Assembly: GCF_900108945.1 (NCBI RefSeq)
Contig: NZ_FNYE01000056.1
Span: forward strand, 1 to 40,072
Source of the DNA: Paraburkholderia diazotrophica
GTDB taxonomy: Bacteria; Pseudomonadota; Gammaproteobacteria; Burkholderiales; Burkholderiaceae
DNA: 40,072 bases
Direction: 5' to 3'
The notes below the pieces were generated by a model. The model was not told the origin of the DNA and did not search any database. It saw nothing but the letters and a program-made list of their open reading frames with translations. Positions 16,876 through 25,102 of this stretch are shown here, one piece after another. The translations under genes were made by a program, and so were the position numbers. Numbering within the stretch: the stretch's first letter is position 1; each line of letters starts with the position of its first letter.

Positions 16876-19497
16876 ATGAATGGCAGTCAGGATCGACAGA
16901 TCGACAGCACCGATATCGCCGCGCAGCTGAATCGCGAGCGTTCGGCCAATACGCGGCTGCGCAAGCTGATCGACGCGCACTCGCGTATCGCCGCCGCGAA
17001 GCTCGATCTCGACCGCTTCCTGTCCCTCGTCACCGATGCGCTGCTGGAACTCGTGCCCGCCGCGCATGCGTCGGTGGTCGAATGGGTGGAAGGCGACGAG
17101 ATGGTGTATCGCGCGTGCAGCGGCACGATCACGCATCACGTCGGGCTGCGCCTGAAGCGCGAAGGCAGCCTGTCGGGCTTGTGCTCACGCGAAAAGCATC
17201 TTTTGTACAGCAGCGATACGTCGAACGATCCGCGCGTCGATGCACAGGCGTGCGAGCGTGTCGGCGCGATGTCGATGGTCGTCGCGCCGCTGCTCTATCA
17301 GGCCGAAGTGGCCGGCGTCGTGAAGCTGATGTCGAGCACGCGCGACGCGTTTTGCGCTGACGACGTCGAAACGCTCGAACGTATCACTTCGCTGGTCGCA
17401 TCGGGCATGGCGCATCAGCGCGTGTTCGCGGAGAACCGTGCACTCATCGAACAGAACGCGATCACGATCGCGCGGTTGCGCACCGAAATCAGTCTGCGCG
17501 AAGCCGCGGACAGCAAGCTCGAAGCGTCGCTGCTGCGCCGCCGGCTCGTGCTCGACACGACGCACGACGCATTCGTGTGCACCGACACGGACGGCATCAT
17601 CATCGACTGGAACGACGCGGCGACGCGCACGTTCGGCTATGCGCGCGATGCCGTGATGGGGCGCGCGATACTCGACACGCTGTTTCCGGCGCGCTGTAAA
17701 ACGCATTACGCCGCGCTCGACGTGTTCAGGCTCGCACCGGAGCACGGCATGGAAGGCGGCGCGACAAGCGGCACGATAAGCGGCTCGGGAAGCGGCTCGG
17801 GAAGCGGTGCGGACAGAAACGCGAGCAAAGATTCGAGCGGCCACGCGAGCCGCAGCCGCACCGAGCTCGTCGCGCGCCGCATCGACGGCACCGAGTTTCC
17901 GGCCGAAGTGTCGATGTGTCCCGTGCAGTTCGACGGCCGCGCCGAGCTTGCGTATTTCGTGCGCGACGTCACCGAGCGCTTCAACGCGCGCGAGCTCGAC
18001 AAGCGCTTTCGCGTGCTCGTCGACGCGATCAAGGACTACGCGATCACGATGCTCGACGCGCAAGGCCATATCACGACGTGGAGCGCGGGCTCGACGCAGG
18101 TGATGGGCTATCAGCCGCATGAGGTGGTGGGCGAACCGGCGGCCTTGCTCTACACGCCCGAAGACGTAGCCGCAGGCAAGCCTCAGCGCGACCTGGAGCT
18201 TGCCGCGCGCGAAGGCCGCATCGAAGTGGAAGAGTGGCGCGTGCGCAAGAACGGCACGACCTTCTGGGCAAATATCATCATGACAGCGCTCCGCGATCCG
18301 AACGGCACGCTCCAAGGGTTCGCGAAGATCACGCGCGACATGTCGCGCCGCCGCCGGCTCGAAGAACTCGAAGCATCGAGCCAGCGAATGAGCCAGTTTC
18401 TCGCGCTGCTCGCACACGAGTTGCGCAATCCGCTCGCGCCGCTGCGCAACGCAGTCAGCATGCTGCAATTGAAGTCGGCGGATCATCGCGCGCTCGTGCC
18501 CGAGCACGAACTGATCGACCGGCAGTTGTCGCATCTCACGCGGCTCGTCGACGATCTGCTCGACGCGGGCCGTGTCACGCTGGGACGCGTGCAGCTCGAG
18601 CCGAAGCCAGTGTCGATGCAGGCCATCGCGCAGTTGAGCATCGAAGGGAGCGCGCCGCTTATCGCCGCGCGCGGACAGACGCTGAGCGTATCGCTGCCCG
18701 ATGCGCCGATGTACATCGAAGGCGATCTCACGCGCATGGTCCAGGTGGTGCAGAACCTGTTGAACAATGCGTCGAAGTTCAGTCCGGAGGGCGCGTCGAT
18801 CGGCATGCAGCTGTTTCGCTCGGGCCGCCTCGTGGCGATCCGTGTCGAGGACTCGGGGCGCGGCATCGATCCCGACGCCATCGATGCGATCTTCAATCTC
18901 TTCGTGCAGGAAACTCCGACGGAAGAACAGACAGACAAGAGCGGGCTCGGCATCGGCCTGACGCTTGCGCGCGCGATCGTCGATCTGCATGGCGGACATA
19001 TCGAAGCGCACAGCGAAGGACGCGGCAAGGGCAGCGAGTTCACCGTATGGCTGCCCGAATACACGCAGACCGTTACCGACGAAGGCACGCATGACGACAA
19101 GCCGGCGCCCGCGCAGCACGCCGATCTGAAGGTGATGGTGGTCGACGACAACATGGATTCCGCCGACAGCATGGCGACGCTCGTCGGCGCGCTGGGTCAC
19201 GAAGCGCATGCCGTCTATGACGGCGAGGCCGCGATCGAATGCGCGCAGACGCTGCAGCCCAATCTCGTACTGCTCGATTTGTCGATGCCGAAGATGACGG
19301 GCTTCGAAGCGCTGCCGCATATCCGCAAGGCGCTTGCGACGCCGGGCACGATCATCGCGGCGATGACGGGGCTCGGCACGAGCGAAGACCGCGCGAAAAC
19401 CGAGGCCGCGGGCTTCGATCTGCATCTGACCAAACCCGTCGGCTTGCCTGAACTCGAAAACGTGTTGCAGCTGGCCGTCACGCACGCTCGCGATTGA
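16876..19497 (+). CDS. Hybrid sensor histidine kinase (GAF-PAS-PAS-HisKA-HATPase-REC)
   Basis: 873 residues with no membrane segment, so a soluble sensor. In order: a GAF domain (about 30-180), PAS 1 (about 215-350), PAS 2 (about 370-490), HisKA with phospho-acceptor His514 in LLAHELRNPLAPL, HATPase with N-box NLLNNASKFSP and G-boxes DSGRGID and GLGIGL, and a receiver with Asp801 in LLDLSMPKM. PAS 1 carries a Gly/Ser-rich insert of about 30 residues containing GSGSGSGSG. The ATG at 16876 follows ACGGAG. No separate response regulator or output gene is adjacent, so the phosphorelay partner is elsewhere. The signal is unknown; soluble GAF/PAS kinases often sense redox state, light or small ligands. 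Confidence 0.92.
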   Translation: MNGSQDRQIDSTDIAAQLNRERSANTRLRKLIDAHSRIAAAKLDLDRFLSLVTDALLELVPAAHASVVEWVEGDEMVYRACSGTITHHVGLRLKREGSLSGLCSREKHLLYSSDTSNDPRVDAQACERVGAMSMVVAPLLYQAEVAGVVKLMSSTRDAFCADDVETLERITSLVASGMAHQRVFAENRALIEQNAITIARLRTEISLREAADSKLEASLLRRRLVLDTTHDAFVCTDTDGIIIDWNDAATRTFGYARDAVMGRAILDTLFPARCKTHYAALDVFRLAPEHGMEGGATSGTISGSGSGSGSGADRNASKDSSGHASRSRTELVARRIDGTEFPAEVSMCPVQFDGRAELAYFVRDVTERFNARELDKRFRVLVDAIKDYAITMLDAQGHITTWSAGSTQVMGYQPHEVVGEPAALLYTPEDVAAGKPQRDLELAAREGRIEVEEWRVRKNGTTFWANIIMTALRDPNGTLQGFAKITRDMSRRRRLEELEASSQRMSQFLALLAHELRNPLAPLRNAVSMLQLKSADHRALVPEHELIDRQLSHLTRLVDDLLDAGRVTLGRVQLEPKPVSMQAIAQLSIEGSAPLIAARGQTLSVSLPDAPMYIEGDLTRMVQVVQNLLNNASKFSPEGASIGMQLFRSGRLVAIRVEDSGRGIDPDAIDAIFNLFVQETPTEEQTDKSGLGIGLTLARAIVDLHGGHIEAHSEGRGKGSEFTVWLPEYTQTVTDEGTHDDKPAPAQHADLKVMVVDDNMDSADSMATLVGALGHEAHAVYDGEAAIECAQTLQPNLVLLDLSMPKMTGFEALPHIRKALATPGTIIAAMTGLGTSEDRAKTEAAGFDLHLTKPVGLPELENVLQLAVTHARD

Positions 19498-19658
19498 AGC
19501 GTGCGCCGCACAGCCGGCACGCGACAGGCGATGCGTCGCGCCGCTCAAAGAAAACGATTAACTCCAGCACCCCAAATAATGGGCTCCCTCCTATCCTCAA
19601 ATCCACCGCATAGCTGAAAACACGTACTAGCCAAGCGACGCCAAACCCTCTATTCTTA

Positions 19659-19672
19659 GAAAAACGTTTTCC
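19659..19672 (+). promoter_or_regulatory. LacI-type operator upstream of exuT
   Basis: GAAAAACGTTTTCC differs at one base from the perfect palindrome GGAAAACGTTTTCC before udh. It lies 123 bases before the exuT start. A TATTCT at 19651-19656 just ahead could be the -10 box, in which case bound repressor would block initiation. Confidence 0.7.
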
Positions 19673-19794
19673 AAACACGACGGAAACACGCTCGCACGGC
19701 ACGCCCCCGCCGCGCGATGCGTTCCGTCCCGGTGCTCGTCGCCGGCCATGAAAAAGACGCGGCGCGACGAGCGGCGCCGCGAACGGAGACAACC

Positions 19795-21084
19795 ATGCAA
19801 TCTGCCGTCGTCGGCGTCGTGCGCGTCGCCAGCCGCTTCCGCTGGACCGTCTGTGCGCTCCTTTTCTTCGCGACCGTCATCAATTACATGGACCGGCAGA
19901 TCCTCGGTCTGCTCGCGCCCCTGCTCCAGCACGAAATCGGCTGGACGCAGGTGCAGTATGGCCGCATCGTGATCGCGTTTTCCGCCTTCTATGCGATCGG
20001 ACTGCTGTGCTTCGGACGCATCGTCGACTGGCTCGGCACGCGCCTGTCGTATGCGGGCGCGATGCTCGTGTGGAGCGTAGCCGCGATGCTGCATGCGGCC
20101 GTCGGCTCGGTGATGGGCTTCGCGGCCGTGCGCGCGCTGCTCGGCATCGGCGAAGGCGGCAACTTTCCGGCCGCGATCAAGACCACGGCCGAATGGTTTC
20201 CGCGCCGCGAACGCGCGCTCGCGACGGGCATCTTCAACTCGGGCGCGAACATCGGCGCGGTGTTCGCGCCCGCGATCATTCCGGCCATTGCGGTGATCTA
20301 CGGCTGGCGCGCGGCGTTCATCATCATCGGCGCGATCGGCATCGTGTGGCTGGCCGTGTGGCTCGCGATCTATCGCCCCGCCGACCGCAGCGCGCAAGAC
20401 GAAGCCTTCGACGAACCGCGCGACGAAGTCGAAGCGCTCGACGCCCGCAATGCGAGCGCCCGCGCGCCCGGCTGGGGCGAGCTGATAAAGAAACGCGAGA
20501 CGTGGGCGTTTCTGATCGGCAAGTTCCTGACCGATCCCGTCTGGTGGTTCTACCTGTTCTGGCTGCCGAAGTGGCTCAACGAGTCGCGCGGCATGGACAT
20601 GCAGCACATCGGCCTGCCCCTCGTCGTCATCTATGCGATCACGACGGTCGGCAGCATCGGCGGCGGCTGGATCTCGTCGACGCTGCTGCGCAAGGGCTGG
20701 ACCGTGAACGCCGCGCGCAAGACGGCCATGCTGATCTGCGCGTGCTGCGTGCTGCCCATCGCGTTCGTGTCTCAAGCGGACAACCTGTGGGTCGCCGTCG
20801 GCATCGTCGGCCTCGCTGCGGCCGCGCATCAGGGCTGGTCGGCGAATCTGTTCACGACGGCATCCGATCTCTTTCCGCGCCGCGCGCTCGGCGCCGTGGT
20901 CGGTATCGGCGGGATGGCGGGCTCGATCGGCGGCGTGCTGTTCTCCGAAGTGATCGGACAGGTGCTGCAACGCACGGGCCACTACTGGGTGCTGTTCGCG
21001 ATCGGCGCGCTGGCTTATCTGCTTGCGCTCGCAATCATGCACACGCTGACGCCGCGCATGGCGCCCGCGAAGCTCGATGCGTGA
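19795..21084 (+). CDS. exuT: ExuT-like hexuronate transporter (MFS, anion:cation symporter group)
   Basis: 429 residues with about 12 transmembrane helices. The first helix ends VINYMDRQILGLLAP, the signature of the ACS group of the major facilitator superfamily, which includes the glucuronate/galacturonate transporter ExuT. The loop between helices 2 and 3 and the RALLGIGEGGNFPAAIKT segment are also typical. The ATG at 19795 follows CGGAGA. The next gene but one is uronate dehydrogenase, and a LacI gene and shared operators lie between and around them, so hexuronate uptake is the best assignment. Other sugar acids (galactarate, glucarate) remain possible. Confidence 0.88.
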   Translation: MQSAVVGVVRVASRFRWTVCALLFFATVINYMDRQILGLLAPLLQHEIGWTQVQYGRIVIAFSAFYAIGLLCFGRIVDWLGTRLSYAGAMLVWSVAAMLHAAVGSVMGFAAVRALLGIGEGGNFPAAIKTTAEWFPRRERALATGIFNSGANIGAVFAPAIIPAIAVIYGWRAAFIIIGAIGIVWLAVWLAIYRPADRSAQDEAFDEPRDEVEALDARNASARAPGWGELIKKRETWAFLIGKFLTDPVWWFYLFWLPKWLNESRGMDMQHIGLPLVVIYAITTVGSIGGGWISSTLLRKGWTVNAARKTAMLICACCVLPIAFVSQADNLWVAVGIVGLAAAAHQGWSANLFTTASDLFPRRALGAVVGIGGMAGSIGGVLFSEVIGQVLQRTGHYWVLFAIGALAYLLALAIMHTLTPRMAPAKLDA

Positions 21085-21171
21085 ACGCGCATGGATTGCA
21101 TCGAATGCGTCGCACGCACGCCGCGCTGCTCGCGTGGCGCACATGCCGGCGCAACGTGCGCGAGTCCGACT

Positions 21172-22164
21172 TCAGCCGCAAGCTGCCGTCGACTCGCGCA
21201 CGATGAGGCGAGGCTCGAACATCGAATGCTCCGCATCGGATCGGCCAGCGAGTCCGTCGATCAATTTCTGCATCGCCAGTTCGCCCATCTTCTCGCTTTG
21301 AATGTCGATAGTGGTCAGCGCGGGCGCCGCGTATTCGCCGTAAGGCACGTTGTCGATGCCCGTCACCGATACGTCGCGCGGCAGCTTGAATCCCAGCGAC
21401 GCTGCCTCTTTCATGAAGCCGAGCGCGATCAGGTCGTTGTAGCAGATCACCGCCTGCGGCCGCTGCGGCCCGAGCATCACGCGCGAGCACGCCTGCTCGC
21501 CCGCCTTCGCGGTCGGCGCATGGGCGTCGTATACGTGGAGCGTGAGTCCCGCTTCGTCGAGACATTCGCGCGCGCCGCGTATGCGCTCGTCGTTGATGCG
21601 TGCCTGGCCAAAGCCGAGATAGGCGATACGCCGGTGCCCGAGATTCAGCAGATGCCGCGCGAGCATGTATGTCGAGAGCCGGTTGTCGATGCCGACGCTC
21701 GGAATCGGCAGGCCGGGGCTGCGCCGCAGGAGCACGAGTGGCTTGTTGAGATCGAGCATCCACTGCGACTCTTCGTCGGGCATCCGCGAACTGACGATAA
21801 GCCCGTCGACGCGCTGCGCAAGCGCTTCGATCAGCGAACGCTCGCGCGCCTGATTCTCTTCCGTGTCGACGAGCAGCAGCGTGTAGTCGTGCTGGAGCGC
21901 GATGCGGTTCGCGCCCTTGACGACGTTCGTGAAGTGCGGATTGCTGATGTCGAGGATCGCGAGGCCGATGGTGCGCGTGCGCCCGGTGATCATCGAGCGC
22001 GCAAGCGGATTCGAACGATAGCCGAGCCGCTCGATCGCTTCCTTGAGCCGCGCTTCGACAGCAGGAGAAAACCGCTGCGCGCCGTTCATGTACTTCGACA
22101 CCGTGGCAACGGATACGCCGGCCTCGACAGCGACATCGCGAATCGTCGGGGAAACTTTTTTCAT
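21172..22164 (-). CDS. LacI-family repressor of the uronate genes
   Basis: 330 residues. The N-terminal HTH and hinge (TIRDVAVEAGVSVATVSKYM, then RLGYRSNPLARSM) are typical LacI. A periplasmic-binding-protein-like effector domain follows from about 60 (TIGLAILDISNPHF to the C-terminus). The ATG at 22164 has no clear ribosome site; the sequence CCCTTCGC precedes it, so initiation may be weak or leaderless. It sits between exuT, with which it is convergent, and udh, from which it diverges. A degenerate copy of the shared palindrome six bases before its start points to autoregulation. The inducer is probably a uronate or a product of its oxidation. Confidence 0.92.
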   Translation of the reverse strand: MKKVSPTIRDVAVEAGVSVATVSKYMNGAQRFSPAVEARLKEAIERLGYRSNPLARSMITGRTRTIGLAILDISNPHFTNVVKGANRIALQHDYTLLLVDTEENQARERSLIEALAQRVDGLIVSSRMPDEESQWMLDLNKPLVLLRRSPGLPIPSVGIDNRLSTYMLARHLLNLGHRRIAYLGFGQARINDERIRGARECLDEAGLTLHVYDAHAPTAKAGEQACSRVMLGPQRPQAVICYNDLIALGFMKEAASLGFKLPRDVSVTGIDNVPYGEYAAPALTTIDIQSEKMGELAMQKLIDGLAGRSDAEHSMFEPRLIVRESTAACG

Positions 22165-22169
22165 GCGAA

Positions 22170-22183
22170 GGGTAACGTTTTCT
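22170..22183 (-). promoter_or_regulatory. Degenerate LacI-type operator at the lacI start
   Basis: GGGTAACGTTTTCT matches 11 of 14 positions of GGAAAACGTTTTCC and sits six bases before the regulator's ATG. Such placement suggests autoregulation by blocking transcription or early elongation. Confidence 0.55.
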
Positions 22184-22263
22184 TCTCTCGTGAGGCGATT
22201 GTCGCAGAAAACGCATGCTCTGGACACGCCGCGTTTCCGTTGATCGCATGCAGGGCCGGGCGA

Positions 22264-22293
22264 TTGACGCGCGATCGTCGCCGCCCTTATAGT
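22264..22293 (+). promoter_or_regulatory. Sigma70 promoter of udh
   Basis: TTGACG (22264-22269) and TATAGT (22288-22293) are separated by 18 bases, just before the perfect operator. The overlap of the start region with the operator fits simple repression. Confidence 0.55.
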
Positions 22294-22294
22294 T

Positions 22295-22308
22295 GGAAAA
22301 CGTTTTCC
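22295..22308 (+). promoter_or_regulatory. Perfect LacI-type operator upstream of udh
   Basis: GGAAAACGTTTTCC is a perfect 14-bp palindrome with the central CG of LacI/GalR-family operators. It lies one base after the proposed -10 box and 23 bases before the udh start. Confidence 0.8.
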
Positions 22309-22331
22309 TCATTTGACTCGAAGGAACACCC

Positions 22332-23165
22332 ATGAACGAATCATCTGCTGTGCGGCGCAAGCCGTTCCGTCGCCTGCTGCTGACGGGCGCGGCCGGCAAT
22401 CTTGGCCGCCAGTTGCGCGGCGCACTGGCCGATTGGGCCGACATCGTGCACGTGACCGACATCGTCGCGCCCGGCGATGCGGCCGTGCACGAAGAAACGA
22501 GCGTCGTCGATCTCGCGGACCGCGAGGCCGTGATGCATATGGTCGAAGGCGTCGATGCGATCGTGCATCTCGGCGGCATTTCGATCGACGCACCCTTCGA
22601 CGATCTGCTCGAAGCGAACATCCGCGGCACGTACAACCTGTACGAAGCAGCGCGCAAGCATGGCGTGAAGCGCATCGTGTTCGCCAGCTCGAATCACGCG
22701 ATCGGCTTTCATCCCGTCACCGAAGTGCTCGATGCAGATTCAGCGCATCGTCCGGACAGCCTGTACGGCGTGTCGAAGTGCTTCGGCGAATCGCTGTCGC
22801 GCTACTACTACGACCGCTTCGGCATCGAGACGGTGTGCTTGCGCATCGGCTCGTCGTTCGAAGAGCCGAAGAATCCGCGCATGCTCGTCACGTATCTGAG
22901 CTATCGCGACTTCATCGAACTGGTGCGCTGCTCGCTGTTCACGAATCGCGTCGGCCATGTGGTCGTCTACGGCGCATCCGACAATCCCGTCAAGTGGTGG
23001 GACAACACGAAGGCCGGCTTCCTCGGCTTTCGTCCGCGCGACAGCTCGGAGCAGTTCGCGGAACGTTTCCCCGTGACCGCGCCGACGGCCGATCGCGACG
23101 ACCCGGCGCAGCGCTTCCAGGGCGGCGCATTCGTGCTCGGCGAGCCGCTCGCGCGGGAGCGTTGA
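22332..23165 (+). CDS. udh: NAD-dependent uronate dehydrogenase
   Basis: 277 residues, an extended-type short-chain dehydrogenase. The Rossmann motif is GAAGNLG (19-25). The catalytic set is visible as Ser119/Ser120 (VFASSNHAIGFH) and Tyr145 with Lys149 in YGVSK. The SNHAIGFHP segment is characteristic of uronate dehydrogenases, which oxidise D-galacturonate or D-glucuronate to the aldarolactone, the first step of the oxidative pathway. The ATG at 22332 follows GAAGGAA. It is divergent from the LacI regulator and shares its operator type with exuT. Downstream pathway genes (lactonase, aldarate dehydratases) are not in this window. Confidence 0.92.
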   Translation: MNESSAVRRKPFRRLLLTGAAGNLGRQLRGALADWADIVHVTDIVAPGDAAVHEETSVVDLADREAVMHMVEGVDAIVHLGGISIDAPFDDLLEANIRGTYNLYEAARKHGVKRIVFASSNHAIGFHPVTEVLDADSAHRPDSLYGVSKCFGESLSRYYYDRFGIETVCLRIGSSFEEPKNPRMLVTYLSYRDFIELVRCSLFTNRVGHVVVYGASDNPVKWWDNTKAGFLGFRPRDSSEQFAERFPVTAPTADRDDPAQRFQGGAFVLGEPLARER

Positions 23166-23224
23166 ACGGCTGCTGAAGACGGCAGAAGAGCTGCGCTCGT
23201 CCCAACGCATCAGCCATAGAGCGC

Positions 23225-23259
23225 AAAAAAGGGGCGTGCGGCAGGCACCGCGCGCCCCC
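23225..23259 (-). terminator. GC-rich hairpin with a T-run on the minus strand
   Basis: GGGGCGTGCGG and CCGCGCGCCCC pair over 11 bp with one mismatch and a six-base loop. On the minus strand six T residues follow, as in an intrinsic terminator. On the plus strand the A-run precedes the stem, so it would be a poorer terminator for udh, which ends about 60 bases before. Confidence 0.5.
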
Positions 23260-23382
23260 GTCGGAATCCCTGAAAAGCAGGCAATCTCCGCCAACCGTTC
23301 ATTGCATAGCCGCAATCGAATTGCCGCCACAGTTTCGCAGCGTGTACCATGTGACCAGGGCAAAACCCAGTGGAGCATGATC

Positions 23383-23685
23383 ATGGACAGGCATGCCGTG
23401 CATTACCGTCGCCATCTCATCATTCCACTCGCGTCCGTCGGCGTCCGCGGCTACGCGGCCAGCGTATTCGTCACGGGTCCAAGCGGACGGCGCAAAGCCT
23501 TTGGAATCCTCGGCTACTTTTCTTCCGAGGAAGAGGCGATCGAGTATGCGACGTCATGCGCGAAAGCGCGCATCGAAGGAAACCGGATGCCGGGCTTGCC
23601 GCGCAAGCTCAGTGCCGTGCGGCACTGGTTCATGCGTCACGGCATGCGCCGGCCGGGACTGTCCGATCCCACTGCATGGGATTGA
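23383..23685 (+). CDS. Conserved hypothetical small protein
   Basis: About 100 residues (MDRHAVHYRRHLIIPLASVG onward). The sequence VTGPSGRRKAFGILGYFSSEEEAIEYATSCAKARIEG by layout is a short beta-rich domain followed by one helix, like proteins that bind a nucleic acid or a partner; I do not recognise a named family. No signal peptide or membrane segment. The ATG at 23383 has GTGGAG at normal distance; the ATG two codons before is too close to it. It stands alone between udh and the Ala/Pro-rich gene. Confidence 0.7.
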   Translation: MDRHAVHYRRHLIIPLASVGVRGYAASVFVTGPSGRRKAFGILGYFSSEEEAIEYATSCAKARIEGNRMPGLPRKLSAVRHWFMRHGMRRPGLSDPTAWD

Positions 23686-23939
23686 TCGGACAAATGCGCG
23701 TCGAGCGGCGCGCTTCGTCGACATGTAAACTAAACTGAAGCGTTCGATAATCGGGAGGCTTCGACTGGCTCGCGGTATCGCGTGCGTGGCCGTCAACGCC
23801 CTTTTGAGAAGGTTTCGTTCTTCCGATATCGCTCGCCTGTTCCAACCTCATCAGGTCCGCCAACGGCTGGCTTTCGTCTGATGATAGACGCCGGCAGTCG
23901 TCTATGATGGCTGCTCTCGTCGCTGAACGACTCGCACGT

Positions 23940-24974
23940 ATGATGAATACCAGTAAAGTTTTGATGATCCTCGGAGGGCTTCTTGTCGGTGCGGCAGGCA
24001 CGTCGTACATGATGCTGCTCCAGGCAGATCACCGCGCAGCGGATGAAGCGCGAGCCGGCATGGATGACTCCTCCTTGCAGGCTCCGAGCGCCAATTCCCG
24101 CGTCGGCGACAATCAGGTGACGCAAGGCAGTATCGATTCGTCGCAAACGTCCGGTGCGATCACGAAGGGACCTTCGGCTCTGCCTTCGGTTGCACAGCAG
24201 CCAGCTGCGCCTGCTCCGGCGCCCGCGCCCAAGAAGGCCGCACCGGAAGCGGCGCCGCCTGCCGCGCAAGCGATGGCTCAACCGCAGCCCGCTGCGCCCG
24301 CCGCGCAAGCGGCTCAATCGCAGCCCGCCGCGCCCGCCGCGCAAGCGGCTCAGCCTCAGCCCGCTGCGCCCGCCGCGCAGATGACGGCTCCGCAGCAACC
24401 TGCCGAGCCTACTGTGCAAGCGCTGACTCAGCCGCAATCTGCTGCACCGGCTCCGCAAGCGGCTGCGCCTGCGCCGCAGTCCGCCGCACAGCCGAAGCAG
24501 GCTCCGTCCACGGCCGTCGCATCGGTCAATGCCCGGAATTCGTCGCGTGTGAAGGCGGCGCCCGCGCAGCGCACGCAACGTGAACGCGACGATCTGGAAC
24601 GGCGCGCGGTGATGCTCCAGGGCGCGACGCCGGAAACGGACGAACTCGTCCGGGAATCGGCCAAGCTCGATCCTTCGCTGCCTGCGCCGGACACGTCCGC
24701 GCTTCGTTCGAACGCGGAAGTGCGCGCGCCATATCAATCGAATCCGCCGATGATCGGGACCACGAGTCAGCCGGTGCGTGAATCGAAGGCCGATCCCGCG
24801 TTGCCGCCGCCCGACACGACGGCCACTCGCGCCGCAATGAGCCGCGCCGCGATAGCGGACCAGCCGGTCAGCTCGAGGTCGGGCACGCGTTCGAACCCGG
24901 TCGCCGCCGCGATGACGGATCAACTGGTCAAGGGTTCGGCTATGCTCGATCCTTCGCTGCCGCCGCCGAAGTAA
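23940..24974 (+). CDS. Ala/Pro/Gln-rich membrane-anchored protein with internal repeats
   Basis: About 344 residues. A single hydrophobic segment (LMILGGLLVGAAGTSYMMLL, residues 8-27) anchors the protein, and the rest should face the periplasm. Residues 90-210 are Ala/Pro/Gln-rich and include three near-identical 12-residue repeats. The last third contains three copies of a motif of the form (D)xLVRESAKLDPSLPxP, at about residues 234, 277 and 327; the third copy is the C-terminus. Such a layout (anchor, flexible spacer, repeated ligand motifs) suggests a spanning or tethering role, but no family is recognised. Tandem ATGs occur at 23940 and 23943, and neither has a strong ribosome site. An upstream in-frame ATG at 23904 is less likely. 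Confidence 0.75.
   Translation: MMNTSKVLMILGGLLVGAAGTSYMMLLQADHRAADEARAGMDDSSLQAPSANSRVGDNQVTQGSIDSSQTSGAITKGPSALPSVAQQPAAPAPAPAPKKAAPEAAPPAAQAMAQPQPAAPAAQAAQSQPAAPAAQAAQPQPAAPAAQMTAPQQPAEPTVQALTQPQSAAPAPQAAAPAPQSAAQPKQAPSTAVASVNARNSSRVKAAPAQRTQRERDDLERRAVMLQGATPETDELVRESAKLDPSLPAPDTSALRSNAEVRAPYQSNPPMIGTTSQPVRESKADPALPPPDTTATRAAMSRAAIADQPVSSRSGTRSNPVAAAMTDQLVKGSAMLDPSLPPPK
24276..24383 (+). repeat. Three tandem 36-bp in-frame repeats
   Basis: Three consecutive 36-base units, each starting GCTCA and containing GCGCCCGCCGCGCA, encode AQPQPAAPAAQA or a close variant. Further imperfect copies follow. Unit length is a multiple of three, so gain or loss would keep the frame. Confidence 0.8.
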
Positions 24975-25102
24975 GCCGGCCGGCGCAGATCGCCCGATCG
25001 GCGCAACGCAAACGCAACGGCGCCCCTGCTTTCGCAGCGGGCGCCGATTCATTTCGTCCTGGCGAACCGACCAATCACCCGCCATTAACGACGGACCGCG
25101 AC

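Noticed and set aside
17185..19548. A very long open frame on the minus strand opposite the hybrid kinase
   Set aside because: Its product is Arg/His/Ala-rich without domains. The opposite strand has clear GAF, PAS, kinase and receiver motifs. Such antisense frames are common in GC-rich genes.
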